DNA of 9,043 nt from Bacteroidales bacterium (GCA_004555145.1 SFJB01000073.1:1-9043), one strand, 5' to 3'; positions 1 through 7,581 are shown, counted from the stretch's first letter. Program-made: numbers and translations. Notes: a model not told the origin generated them from the letters alone.

Positions 1-1518
1 AACGTGCAGAGTGGTCAAGCTGACCTGGGCTTTCTGGACTTCGCGGGAGCAGGCACGGCCGTAGTGGACTATGCCCAGAACAGCATCAGTTTCAACACGG
101 CGAAACCCGTGTTCGGGGATTCCGCTTTCAACGGCAGACTCAGACTGGGAGCAGGGTCCTTCGGGACTTGGAACCCGCGCCTGGGACTCGCCTACCGCTT
201 CTCCGACAGAATGAGCCTCAGCGCCCAGCTTGCTTATGACAGGAGCAAGGGCAATTTCAGTTACGGAGAAGGGCAGACCAGAACCAACGCCGACCTCAGC
301 CAGCTCAAGGCCGGAGCCGACCTCTTCGGAGTGCTCAACAAAGGCGAGTGGCACGCGAAAGCCTATTACAACAAGGCTGAACGAGGCATTCCGGGATCCA
401 CCACCTACCCCTCCGATGACCGTCAGAAGGATGAGAATTACTTTCTCCAGGGCAGCCTGAGGAAAAGCTTCAACAGTCTCTATACCCTGAACCTCAGTGC
501 CAAGGCAGCCCGGGACGATATGTACTACCATTCATCCTGGGGTGACAACTACTATAGGCAGAGCGAGTTCCAGCTCAACTCCACCCACCGCTTGCACCTC
601 AGCGGAATCCTATCAGCAACCCTCGGGCTCTCAGCTAATTACGACAAGCTCTCTTCCGACAGCTATACAGCTTCCCGCACCAGCGTATTCAGTTCCGCCG
701 GACTTACCCTCCGCACTTCACGCATAAAGGCGGACCTTATTCTGGACTACGACATCTGGGCGGATGCCGGCCAAAAGACCCGCAGCGCCCTCTCCCCTTC
801 ATTCGACCTGAGATACGAACTCGGCAGAAGCCTTTCACTTGTCGGCTTCGCCCGAAGGGCATACAGGGTACCTGTGTTCAACGAACTCTACTACGTGGGT
901 TTCGGCAACCCTGAACTCAAGCCGGAGGATGCCTTCCTCAGCGACCTTGGACTCGAGTGGCATCCTGCCGCACTGGACGGCCTGGAGTATGGAGCCAAAT
1001 TTGACCTTTTCTACAACCTCCTGAAAGACAAGATAATATCCGCCCCGTCAGAGGAAGACCCGAATATATGGTATCCATACAATGTGGGTAAGGTGGAAGC
1101 CCTTGGCACCGACCTTTCCCTTTTCGTGGGCAAACAGGAACGCGTGTGGATGTGGAGGCTGGACGCAAAGTACTCCTGGCAGAATGCCGTGGACATCTCC
1201 GAAGGTAGCTACAACTACGGACTGCAGGTGCCATACATTGCCCGGCACAGTGCCGTGCTCAGCGCTCAGGCAGGATACCGGAGCTGGAAAGCCAGGCTCA
1301 ACTGGAAGCTACGCAGCGGACGAAGGGATTCCTACGGCGAGCTTCCTTCCTGGAACAGTCTCGACCTGGACCTGAGCAGGGGCTTCTCCTTCGGGAAGCG
1401 TTGCGGTCTGGAAGTGGTGCTCAGCGCAAGGAACCTTACTGACTGCCGTTACGAGGCTGTGCGCTACTATCCTGTGCCCGGGAGGTCATTCATAGCCGGA
1501 GTCGAATTCAAGTTCTAG
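1..1518 (+). CDS. TonB-dependent outer-membrane receptor, C-terminal part (5' end outside window)
   Basis: This frame is open from base 1 and ends at TAG 1516-1518. It gives 505 residues of a beta-barrel without the plug domain or signal peptide, which lie upstream of the window. Visible features are alternating aromatic/polar strands throughout, the receptor-typical NPELKPE segment (bases about 907-927), a late SARNLTD segment, and the terminal YYPVPGRSF followed by a C-terminal Phe, the usual signal for outer-membrane barrel assembly. The family takes up large substrates such as cobalamin, siderophores, heme or glycans, using TonB energy. The BtuB-like C-terminus and the FecCD-type permease 10 nt downstream suggest a corrinoid or iron chelate, but the substrate cannot be read from this part. 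The GTG at base 4 is an internal codon, not a start. The family assignment is secure; the substrate is not. Confidence 0.93.
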   Translation, partial: NVQSGQADLGFLDFAGAGTAVVDYAQNSISFNTAKPVFGDSAFNGRLRLGAGSFGTWNPRLGLAYRFSDRMSLSAQLAYDRSKGNFSYGEGQTRTNADLSQLKAGADLFGVLNKGEWHAKAYYNKAERGIPGSTTYPSDDRQKDENYFLQGSLRKSFNSLYTLNLSAKAARDDMYYHSSWGDNYYRQSEFQLNSTHRLHLSGILSATLGLSANYDKLSSDSYTASRTSVFSSAGLTLRTSRIKADLILDYDIWADAGQKTRSALSPSFDLRYELGRSLSLVGFARRAYRVPVFNELYYVGFGNPELKPEDAFLSDLGLEWHPAALDGLEYGAKFDLFYNLLKDKIISAPSEEDPNIWYPYNVGKVEALGTDLSLFVGKQERVWMWRLDAKYSWQNAVDISEGSYNYGLQVPYIARHSAVLSAQAGYRSWKARLNWKLRSGRRDSYGELPSWNSLDLDLSRGFSFGKRCGLEVVLSARNLTDCRYEAVRYYPVPGRSFIAGVEFKF

Positions 1519-1528
1519 GAAACACTAT

Positions 1529-2329
1529 ATGGTATTAAGTCTTCTGTATGTGGTTCTTTCGGGAATCGCCCTGCCCGTAGGGGGTATTCAGATGCAATAT
1601 TTGTGGCGTAACCAGCTCGGGGATGTGTATTCCCTCGGGCTGGGCTCCGCCGCCTGTCTAGGAGCCGCTGCGGCCACGATGTCCGGCTGGTGCTCGCTGA
1701 CCGTAGGTTCTTTCATCTGCACCCTCTTATGCACCCTTGTGTGCTTTCTCGTGACCATGAGGGTCTCTACTCAGAACCTCATCACCTTCGGAATCATCTT
1801 CGGCACCTTCATCGGTTCCCTGGGTACCATAGTGGTGACCAACGCCCCCAGCCCGGAGCTTTTGAAGCAGTATTATCTCTGGGGTGCCGCGAATTTCAGG
1901 ATGGAAGGGGTAACCGGAGGGGACATCATCTTCTCTCTGGCACTTTTTGCAGTCGGCATTGCCTGTGCCCTGCTTGACCACAGGAAACTGACTGCCCATT
2001 TCAAGGGGGAGATCGAGCTTTCAAAAATGCATAAGGCAATGAGCCTGCTGATGATAATGTTCCTGGTGACATCCGCCGTGAGCATATGCGGTCCCATAGG
2101 TTTCATCTCCCTGGGCGTACCCAATCTGAGCAGGACCGTATGCAAAAGCATGGACATCAGGAAGCACTACCTCATCTCCTCGGCCATGGGCATAGGCCTG
2201 CTCCTGATCACCTTCCTTGTGACCGAGTACGTGAGCTTCGGAATTTACCTCCCTATCAGCGCCACAATGGCTATCATAGCTCTACCGCTCACCACCCTGC
2301 TTTTCCTCAAGCCACGAAAAAGAATTTAA
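1529..2329 (+). CDS. FecCD/BtuC-family ABC transporter permease, N-terminally short
   Basis: This is a 266-residue hydrophobic protein of the FecCD family, which forms the inner-membrane channel for siderophore, heme or vitamin B12 import. The segment SGIALPVGGIQMQ followed by LWRNQLGD (residues 11-32) matches the family's helix and loop GxxLxxxGxxxQ..RNPLADP, and GPIGFISLGVPNLSR (188-202) matches GPIGFVGLxxPHxxR. Members are usually about 330 residues; this one lacks roughly the first 60, including the first membrane helix and the RLPR motif. An in-frame TAG at 1493-1495 means no longer start exists. The family His of the PH motif is Asn199, and the conserved glycines of the terminal LPxGxxTxxxGxPxF motif are missing (241-255). 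AGGA (1517-1520) precedes the ATG. No binding protein or ATPase gene follows, so it may be a divergent subunit or a decaying gene. Confidence 0.8.
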   Translation: MVLSLLYVVLSGIALPVGGIQMQYLWRNQLGDVYSLGLGSAACLGAAAATMSGWCSLTVGSFICTLLCTLVCFLVTMRVSTQNLITFGIIFGTFIGSLGTIVVTNAPSPELLKQYYLWGAANFRMEGVTGGDIIFSLALFAVGIACALLDHRKLTAHFKGEIELSKMHKAMSLLMIMFLVTSAVSICGPIGFISLGVPNLSRTVCKSMDIRKHYLISSAMGIGLLLITFLVTEYVSFGIYLPISATMAIIALPLTTLLFLKPRKRI

Positions 2330-2347
2330 AATTTTTTCAAATAACCC

Positions 2348-2379
2348 TTTCCACTTTTTCTGAACTTGTATTATCTTTG
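2348..2379 (+). promoter_or_regulatory. Bacteroidota-type promoter of pyrG
   Basis: TATCTTTG at 2372-2379 fits the Bacteroidota primary-sigma -7 element TAnnTTTG exactly. A weak -33 match (TTTC, 2348-2351) lies 20 bp upstream, which is the normal spacing. The last G of the -7 box is only 10 nt before the pyrG ATG at 2389, so transcription should start within a few bases of the start codon. The surrounding 2330-2371 stretch is AT-rich, unlike the flanking genes. Confidence 0.65.
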
Positions 2380-2388
2380 TGGCCCGTT

Positions 2389-3999
2389 ATGGATACAAAG
2401 TACATATTCGTTACGGGCGGAGTGGCATCTTCACTCGGCAAAGGCATAATCGCCGCATCTTTGGCGAAGCTTCTTCAAGCTCGCGGACTCAGAGTCACCA
2501 TCCAGAAGTTCGACCCCTACATCAACATCGACCCCGGCACGCTCAATCCTTATGAGCACGGCGAGTGTTACGTCACCGATGACGGGGCTGAAACCGACCT
2601 CGACCTCGGTCATTATGAGCGTTTCCTGGGCATACGCACGTCCAAGGCAAACAACGTCACGACCGGAAAAATCTACAACACCGTCATTACCAAAGAGCGC
2701 GAAGGAGCCTACCTCGGCAAGACCGTGCAGATTGTTCCGCACATCACAGACGAGATCAAGCGCCGTATGCTCCTGCTCGGCAAAAGTGGCGAATATGATG
2801 TCATCATAACGGAAATCGGAGGCACAGTGGGAGATATGGAATCCCAGCCCTTCGTGGAAGCCGTGCGCCAGCTCCAGTGGGAACTTCCGGAGGAGGACTG
2901 TATGGCCATTCACCTCACCCTGGTACCTTACCTCAGCGCCGCCAAGGAGCTCAAGACCAAGCCTACGCAGCATTCGGTGCAAATGCTCCAGCAGGCCGGA
3001 GTGCAGCCGGACGTGATCGTATGCCGCACCGAGCACCCTCTCAGCCCGGAACTGAGGAAGAAGGTTGCCCTGTTCTGCAACGTGAAACCGGGCCACGTCA
3101 TCCAGTCCATAGATGCTTGGAGCATATACCAGGTGCCGCTCAACATGCACGAGGAGCACCTCGACGAACTGGTGGTACGCCACCTGGAGATCGAGAACTT
3201 CTCCCAGCCTGAGATGAGCGGATGGAAGGACTTCCTCGAACGTCTGCGCAAGCCGGAGAACGAGGTTGACATAGCCCTTGTGGGCAAGTACGTCGAGCTC
3301 CAGGATGCATACAAGTCCATACTGGAATCATTTGTCCACGCCGGCGCGGCCAACAGGTGCAAGGTCAGGGTACACACCGTGCACAGCGAGCACCTCGACG
3401 AAGGCAACGTGGACAAGGTACTGGGAGGTATGGACGGAGTGCTGGTGGCGCCCGGATTCGGCGAACGCGGACTGGAGGGCAAGGTTGTGGCAATCAGGTA
3501 CGCACGCGAGAAGGGTCTGCCTTTCTTCGGGATATGCCTCGGCATGCAGATGTGCGTGGTAGAGTATGCACGCAACGTGCTGGGCTACAAGGATGCCGCA
3601 TCCACCGAAGTGCGACCTGAAACCACCCATCCTGTTATCTGCCTGATGGAGGACCAGAAATCCACCAGCATCAAGGGAGGCACAATGCGGCTGGGTGCCT
3701 ACGAGTGCCGCCTGCTCAAGGATTCCCTCGCCAGCAGGATTTACGGCAGCGAACTCATCTCCGAACGCCACCGTCACCGCTACGAATTCAATTCCGAATA
3801 CCTCGACGAGTTCGAAAAGGCCGGACTTAAGGCCAGCGGCCGCAATCCCCAGACCGGACTCGTGGAAGTCGTTGAACTTCCGTCACATCCCTTCTTCATT
3901 GGCGTGCAGTTCCACCCAGAGTACAAGAGTACCCCGGAGCACCCGCAGCCAATTTTCACAGCCTTCATAAAGGCTGCGATGGAGCATAGGAACAAATGA
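2389..3999 (+). CDS. pyrG: CTP synthase
   Basis: This encodes a cytosolic glutamine-hydrolysing CTP synthase (UTP + ATP + Gln to CTP), the last step of de novo CTP synthesis. At 536 residues it has the usual family length. The N-terminal synthetase domain (about 1-270) begins MDTKYIFVTGG, with the P-loop GGVASSLGKG containing Lys18 and the Mg-binding Asp72 (in DGAETDLDLG) and Glu142 (in TEIGGTVGD). The C-terminal class I glutaminase domain (about 290-536) has the nucleophile Cys383 in FFGICLGMQ and His509/Glu511 in GVQFHPE. The start at 2389 is set by alignment with the family N-terminus; the same frame is open further upstream but that part overlaps the permease and has no homology. A near-leaderless promoter precedes it. 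The stop overlaps the next gene's ATG (ATGA, 3996-3999), so the exporter is probably co-transcribed. Confidence 0.98.
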   Translation: MDTKYIFVTGGVASSLGKGIIAASLAKLLQARGLRVTIQKFDPYINIDPGTLNPYEHGECYVTDDGAETDLDLGHYERFLGIRTSKANNVTTGKIYNTVITKEREGAYLGKTVQIVPHITDEIKRRMLLLGKSGEYDVIITEIGGTVGDMESQPFVEAVRQLQWELPEEDCMAIHLTLVPYLSAAKELKTKPTQHSVQMLQQAGVQPDVIVCRTEHPLSPELRKKVALFCNVKPGHVIQSIDAWSIYQVPLNMHEEHLDELVVRHLEIENFSQPEMSGWKDFLERLRKPENEVDIALVGKYVELQDAYKSILESFVHAGAANRCKVRVHTVHSEHLDEGNVDKVLGGMDGVLVAPGFGERGLEGKVVAIRYAREKGLPFFGICLGMQMCVVEYARNVLGYKDAASTEVRPETTHPVICLMEDQKSTSIKGGTMRLGAYECRLLKDSLASRIYGSELISERHRHRYEFNSEYLDEFEKAGLKASGRNPQTGLVEVVELPSHPFFIGVQFHPEYKSTPEHPQPIFTAFIKAAMEHRNK

Positions 4000-5162
4000 A
4001 AAGCAACAAATTGAACAAGGGTCTGTACGCACTCGCCTTCGGCACCCTCGGCTTCGGTATCACCGAATACGTGATGATGGGAATACTTCCCGACATCGCT
4101 GCCGACCTTGCAATTTCCATCCCTCAGGCGGGACATCTGATTTCGGTATATGCCCTTGGCGTATGCATAGGCGCTCCGCTCGCCGTGCTCGTATCCCGCG
4201 GACGCGGACTCAGGACCATACTTGTGGGTCTTATATGCATACAGTTGCTGGGAGGGATCATCACCACCCTCGCTCCAAACTACTATGTGGCGCTGGCATC
4301 CCGATTCATCTCCGGATTGCCGCATGGAGCCTTTTTTGGCGTAGGCAGCATAGTGGCGGAACGGCTCTCCGACAAGAACCACTCGACTACCGCAGTATCC
4401 ATTATGGTGATGGGTATGACGGTCGCGAACCTGCTCGGAGTACCGCTGGGAACGCTGCTGGGAGAAACGCTGAGCTGGAGGGTGATCTTCGCCTTCTCAA
4501 CACTTTGGAGCGCGCTCACCATCTTCTTCATATTCAAGTGGATACCTGTGCTCCCGGCACTTCCGGACAAGGGTGTGAAGGCTCAGTTCGCCTTTCTTGC
4601 CAAGCCTGAACCCTGGCTCATCCTGGCTGTGACCATGGCCGGGAACGGTGGGATTTTCTGCTACTACAGCTACGTGAGTCCTATGATGACCGGGGTCGCC
4701 GGCTTCCCTGGCGATGCCATGACCCTTATTATGGTGCTTTGTGGTGGCGGAATGTGCCTGGGCAATTATCTGGGAGGACGGCTCTCGGACAGATACAGCC
4801 CTACCAGGGTGATTCTGACAACCCAGCTGATGATGTTCTCCGCGCTGGTGATTCTCTTTTTCGTAGCCGGAATCAAGTTGCCCGCATTGCTGATGACCGT
4901 GCTCTGCTGCGCCGGACTCTTTGCCGTGTCCTCGCCACAGCAGCACCTCATAATCAACCACGCTCCCGGCGGGGAGATGATGGGCGGAGCGATGATACAG
5001 ATCGCCTTCAACCTGGGGAATGCCTTAGGGGCGTATTTCGGCGGACTGCCTATCGATTCCGGTGCAGGCGTGCGCTATTCCGCCTTAATCGGCGCCGCCT
5101 TTATCCTAATCGGCCTGTTCTTCGCCGTACTCCTGCTCCGCAGACTTGAGCCTTCCCGCTAA
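3996..5162 (+). CDS. MFS exporter, AraJ-like (DHA1 family)
   Basis: This 388-residue protein is a 12-helix major facilitator superfamily transporter. From memory it resembles E. coli AraJ along its full length. Shared stretches include ISIPQAGHLIS (residues 40-50) with YALGV (52-56) and the following GAP, SGLPHGAFFGVGSI (106-119), GMTVANLLGVPLGT (140-153), LSDRYSP in the middle loop and QIAFNLGNALGAY near the end. AraJ-type proteins belong to the drug/sugar proton-antiporter group; their natural substrates are largely unknown, so a specific cargo is not claimed. The start is set by the ATGA overlap with the pyrG stop and by the short family-like N-terminus before helix 1. It has no separate promoter that I can see and is probably translationally coupled to pyrG. 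It converges with the flavodiiron gene, leaving a 58-nt gap. Confidence 0.9.
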   Translation: MKSNKLNKGLYALAFGTLGFGITEYVMMGILPDIAADLAISIPQAGHLISVYALGVCIGAPLAVLVSRGRGLRTILVGLICIQLLGGIITTLAPNYYVALASRFISGLPHGAFFGVGSIVAERLSDKNHSTTAVSIMVMGMTVANLLGVPLGTLLGETLSWRVIFAFSTLWSALTIFFIFKWIPVLPALPDKGVKAQFAFLAKPEPWLILAVTMAGNGGIFCYYSYVSPMMTGVAGFPGDAMTLIMVLCGGGMCLGNYLGGRLSDRYSPTRVILTTQLMMFSALVILFFVAGIKLPALLMTVLCCAGLFAVSSPQQHLIINHAPGGEMMGGAMIQIAFNLGNALGAYFGGLPIDSGAGVRYSALIGAAFILIGLFFAVLLLRRLEPSR

Positions 5163-5206
5163 TGCCACCCGTGCGCCTGCGCTCAAGGTGCTCACCACTA
5201 CCTGAC

Positions 5207-5221
5207 ATGCGAGCTACGCAT
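5207..5221. terminator. Small hairpin between convergent genes, possible weak bidirectional terminator
   Basis: ATGCG (5207-5211) can pair with CGCAT (5217-5221) around a 5-nt loop, in the 58-nt gap between the MFS gene stop (5160-5162) and the flavodiiron gene stop (minus strand, 5221-5223). The stem is short and no T-run follows on either strand. Position is the main argument, so this is a tentative call. Confidence 0.2.
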
Positions 5222-6408
5222 CAGCGAGGGCATGCGAGCATCGCTTCGGCGAGGGCCTGGAGAGCGGCGCGGTCAGTGTCCTGCATACGGCTGCGTATTG
5301 TGACTATAGGTTCCACGATCTCAACGCCCTTGAGCTCGCCGGCCATTTCCTTCATAAGGCGTCCTGCCACCGGAGCCCAGGAGCCATTTTCAATGATGCC
5401 TATACGCCTGTTACTCAAGCACTTCGCCTGGAGCAGATGCAGGTAATTGTACATAGGTGTGAACAGGCCTGCGTCGTACGAGCACGCCGCCAGCACAAGC
5501 TTCGAGCAACGGAATGCCTCAGCAAGGTTCTCCGAAAAATCGCTGCGGCACAAGTCCACGAGCCTTGCTTCTGCTCCAGCGGACTTGATCATTGCCTCCA
5601 GTTCTCGTGCTGCCGCCATCGTGCCTCCGTGGATGGATGCACAAGCTATGAGTACGCAATCCTCCTGAGGCTTGCAAGCTGCCCAGGCTGCGTAGAGCTC
5701 GATGTATTTTTCGGCATCAGCGTCGATAATCGGGCCGTGAAGCGCGCGTATTGACTTAATTTCCAGATTTTTAGCCTTATTGAGTAAACTTGTTACAGGT
5801 CCGCCGTACTTACCTACGATGTTGAAATAGTAGCGCCCTGCTTCTCCCTGCCAGTCGCCGTATTCGGAAGCGTAGAATCCGCATCTGGACAAGGCACCGA
5901 AGCGTCCGAATGCGTCGGCGCTGTACAGCGCCTTTTCCGCCGCGTCGTAGGAAACCATCACCTCCGGCCAATGGACCATAGGTGCGCTGAAGAACTGGAG
6001 GCTGTGATTGCCGAGTTCGAGGATTTCACCTTCCTTCATTGCCCTTGTACGGCCAGCGAAATTGTCGTTGCAGAACTGCGGGAGCATCTGAATGGCCTTT
6101 GCACCGGCTACCAGCTGCATCTGAGGGAAGCGTTCCATCGCCCAGCTGATTAGCCCGGAGTGGTCCGGCTCGAGGTGGTGGATTACGAGATAATCCGGAG
6201 AATCAGTGCCGCCGAATGCCGCTTCAATCTCTGCCTTCCACTCCTCACCCTTGCGCGCGTCAACGGTGTCGAGCACAGCAGTCTTCGAGTCGCGTATGAT
6301 GTATGAATTGTAGGATATGCCTTCCGGCACCTTGTACTGGCTTTCGAAGAGATCAATACTGAGGTCATCCACGCCAATATATATCGAATCTTGAGATATC
6401 TTCTTCAT
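5221..6408 (-). CDS. A-type flavodiiron protein (FprA family)
   Basis: This encodes a cytosolic flavodiiron protein that reduces O2 to water and/or NO to N2O, a standard defence in anaerobes. The length of 395 residues is typical of the two-domain class A form. The metallo-beta-lactamase-like domain (about 1-245) has all seven expected di-iron ligands: His78, Glu80, Asp82 and His83 in HHLEPDHSG, His146 in MVHWPE, Asp165 in YSADAFG and His224 in ALHGP. The flavodoxin domain (about 250-395) shows the FMN-loop region around ASIHGGT (257-263) and later ACSYDAG and ENGSWAP. No rubredoxin or flavin-reductase domain is attached, so electrons must come from a separate partner such as rubredoxin. Transcription probably starts at the minus-strand promoter 6438-6467. 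It converges with the MFS gene and diverges from the DUF3667 gene. The preference for O2 or NO cannot be told from sequence. Confidence 0.95.
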   Translation of the reverse strand: MKKISQDSIYIGVDDLSIDLFESQYKVPEGISYNSYIIRDSKTAVLDTVDARKGEEWKAEIEAAFGGTDSPDYLVIHHLEPDHSGLISWAMERFPQMQLVAGAKAIQMLPQFCNDNFAGRTRAMKEGEILELGNHSLQFFSAPMVHWPEVMVSYDAAEKALYSADAFGRFGALSRCGFYASEYGDWQGEAGRYYFNIVGKYGGPVTSLLNKAKNLEIKSIRALHGPIIDADAEKYIELYAAWAACKPQEDCVLIACASIHGGTMAAARELEAMIKSAGAEARLVDLCRSDFSENLAEAFRCSKLVLAACSYDAGLFTPMYNYLHLLQAKCLSNRRIGIIENGSWAPVAGRLMKEMAGELKGVEIVEPIVTIRSRMQDTDRAALQALAEAMLACPR

Positions 6409-6437
6409 AAACAGGTCCCTTAATTGAATTATGTCTG

Positions 6438-6467
6438 CAAAGATACGCAGGTCCGAGGAATTTTCAA
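6438..6467 (-). promoter_or_regulatory. Bacteroidota-type promoter of the flavodiiron gene
   Basis: On the minus strand, TATCTTTG (6445 down to 6438) is an exact TAnnTTTG -7 box and TTG (6467 to 6465) is a -33 box, with a canonical 19-bp spacer. The predicted start near 6432 gives a leader of roughly 23 nt before the ATG at 6408. Confidence 0.7.
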
Positions 6468-6475
6468 TATATTTG
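6468..6475 (+). promoter_or_regulatory. -7 promoter element of the DUF3667 gene
   Basis: TATATTTG at 6468-6475 is an exact TAnnTTTG match on the plus strand. No clear TTTG -33 box is found about 19-21 bp upstream, where the flavodiiron -7 box sits instead. The predicted leader before the ATG at 6522 is about 40 nt. The box directly abuts the -33 box of the opposite promoter. Confidence 0.5.
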
Positions 6476-6521
6476 CGGAAATACTTGATTTAAGTGTCAG
6501 CTTGAGTTGACCGTAAAGCCT

Positions 6522-7340
6522 ATGACAAGGAGAAAGATAAAACACAGCCGCCAGGTGGAAGCCCGCAAGGCTTTGCCCTATGCCTGCTGCAAGAATTGCG
6601 GAACCAGGCTCGAAGGCCCTTATTGCCACAATTGCGGGCAGTATGCCCTGGACCTAAACCAGTCGATGTGGAGCTTCGTGAAGGAGTATTTCTCCAATGC
6701 CTACCAGATGGACAGACGCCTCTGGCCTACGCTGAAGCTGTTGTTCTCCCGCCCTGGGGCCTTGACTCAGGAGTTTATGGCCGGGAAGGTAAATTCCTAT
6801 GTTCACCCTCTGAAAATGAATATGTTCCTGCTTGTCGTCGTGGTGCTGGTGTTTCTTATGAGCGCAGGACTGTTCGGAAAGCCGGAACTTGGCACCAGCG
6901 GCGACGTGAATGCGGACAAGGTGATGCGCCTCCTGGAGACAATCAAGGGAGCGGTCCGCAGCTATATGCCTTTGCTGATATTGCTGATGAGCCCTTTCCT
7001 GGGGTTCGCGGTGAAACTCCTTAACAGAAAGACCGGCAAGCCCTATATGGAGCATTTCGTCTTTGCCCTCCACTACAACGCTTTCCTGGAAATTGTCCTG
7101 ATGCTATACCTGCCTTTGGACCGTTTCTGCCATTTCAAGGGCATAGGAGCCATCTTTGCTGTGCTCATTATGGTCTATCTGACCCTTGCCCAGAGGCGCG
7201 TGTACGGTTCATCCTGGCCAAAGTCTGTCATGAAGTCAGCCATTGTCAACTTCATCTACTTTATGACCCTGATTGTCGCAATAGTGCTGATTCTGACCAT
7301 GGTCGTTATGGCAAATGCTGAAGTGTTCAACATGGAATAA
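6522..7340 (+). CDS. DUF3667 family zinc-ribbon membrane protein
   Basis: This is a 272-residue protein of unknown function. A cytosolic four-cysteine zinc ribbon lies near the N-terminus: Cys23-x2-Cys26, then Cys35-x2-Cys38 followed by GQ. A conserved-looking amphipathic stretch follows, ending in PGALTQEFMAGKVNSYVHPL (residues 78-97), which is the DUF3667 hallmark before the first helix. About five membrane segments follow at roughly 98-118, 147-167, 176-198, 208-224 and 238-264. I chose ATG 6522 as the start. An in-frame TTG at 6507 would add five residues but has no support. The gene is divergent from the flavodiiron gene and faces the GH92 remnant. The family is common in Bacteroidota and has no established role; a zinc ribbon plus helices suggests a membrane-anchored binding or scaffolding protein, which is only inference. 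Confidence 0.85.
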   Translation: MTRRKIKHSRQVEARKALPYACCKNCGTRLEGPYCHNCGQYALDLNQSMWSFVKEYFSNAYQMDRRLWPTLKLLFSRPGALTQEFMAGKVNSYVHPLKMNMFLLVVVVLVFLMSAGLFGKPELGTSGDVNADKVMRLLETIKGAVRSYMPLLILLMSPFLGFAVKLLNRKTGKPYMEHFVFALHYNAFLEIVLMLYLPLDRFCHFKGIGAIFAVLIMVYLTLAQRRVYGSSWPKSVMKSAIVNFIYFMTLIVAIVLILTMVVMANAEVFNME

Positions 7341-7581
7341 CACCCCGGCGGCGACCCGGGTGATGTTCAGCGGGCGGTGCCACAGCGGCGCTCAGGATCC
7401 CACTGGTCGCGGTGTCGGGGTTCAGGCTCACGAGTCCGAAGGGACGGCTCGCGGAGTTGAAGAAGAACCAGCGCGACTTGTGGGTATCTATGAAAGGGTT
7501 TACTTTGTCAACGAGAGCTCCGGCAAAAAGTTCGGCACTTGCAAAAATCAGGCACAGCAGTGTCAGAATGTGGCGTTTCAT
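7327..7581 (-). pseudogene. 5' remnant of a GH92 family glycosidase (alpha-mannosidase-like)
   Basis: The minus-strand ATG at 7581 opens an 84-codon frame. Residues 1-20 form a signal peptide with a Lys/Arg start and a hydrophobic core (LTLLCLIFASAELFA). Residues 24-57 match the N-terminus of GH92 exo-mannosidases: VDKVNPFIDTHKSRWFFF, then SASRPFGLVSLNPDT. The homology stops near residue 60 (about base 7402). The remaining 24 residues are arginine- and proline-rich, match nothing I recognise, run through the hairpin after the DUF3667 gene, and even overlap its last 14 bases. GH92 enzymes are about 700-800 residues, so more than 90 percent is missing. Most likely this is the leftover of a deletion; a short secreted peptide is a less likely alternative. 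A poor -7 match (TATACTTG, 7613 to 7606 minus strand) lies upstream. Confidence 0.7.
7341..7362 (+). terminator. Hairpin directly after the DUF3667 stop, possible terminator
   Basis: CACCC (7341-7345) pairs with GGGTG (7358-7362), with a further GG/CC pair inside after one mismatch. The hairpin starts on the base after the TAA (7338-7340). No T-run follows on the plus strand. On the minus strand it is followed by a short TTATT, so it could act for either direction. Function is uncertain. Confidence 0.3.

Noticed and set aside
2086..2388. Upstream extension of the pyrG frame by 101 codons
   Set aside because: It lies inside the permease gene in another frame, shows no CTP synthase homology, and the family N-terminus begins at 2389.
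2431..3183. 250-codon open frame antisense to pyrG
   Set aside because: It is a shadow of the codon pattern of a very conserved gene; its translation shows no domain and no start context.
3780..4382. 200-codon antisense frame across the pyrG/MFS junction
   Set aside because: It overlaps two clear genes; its translation is low in hydrophobic structure and matches nothing recognisable.
5206..5239. Direct repeat CATGCGAGC at 5206-5214 and 5231-5239
   Set aside because: Only 9 bp, two copies, one inside the flavodiiron coding end; chance is a sufficient explanation.
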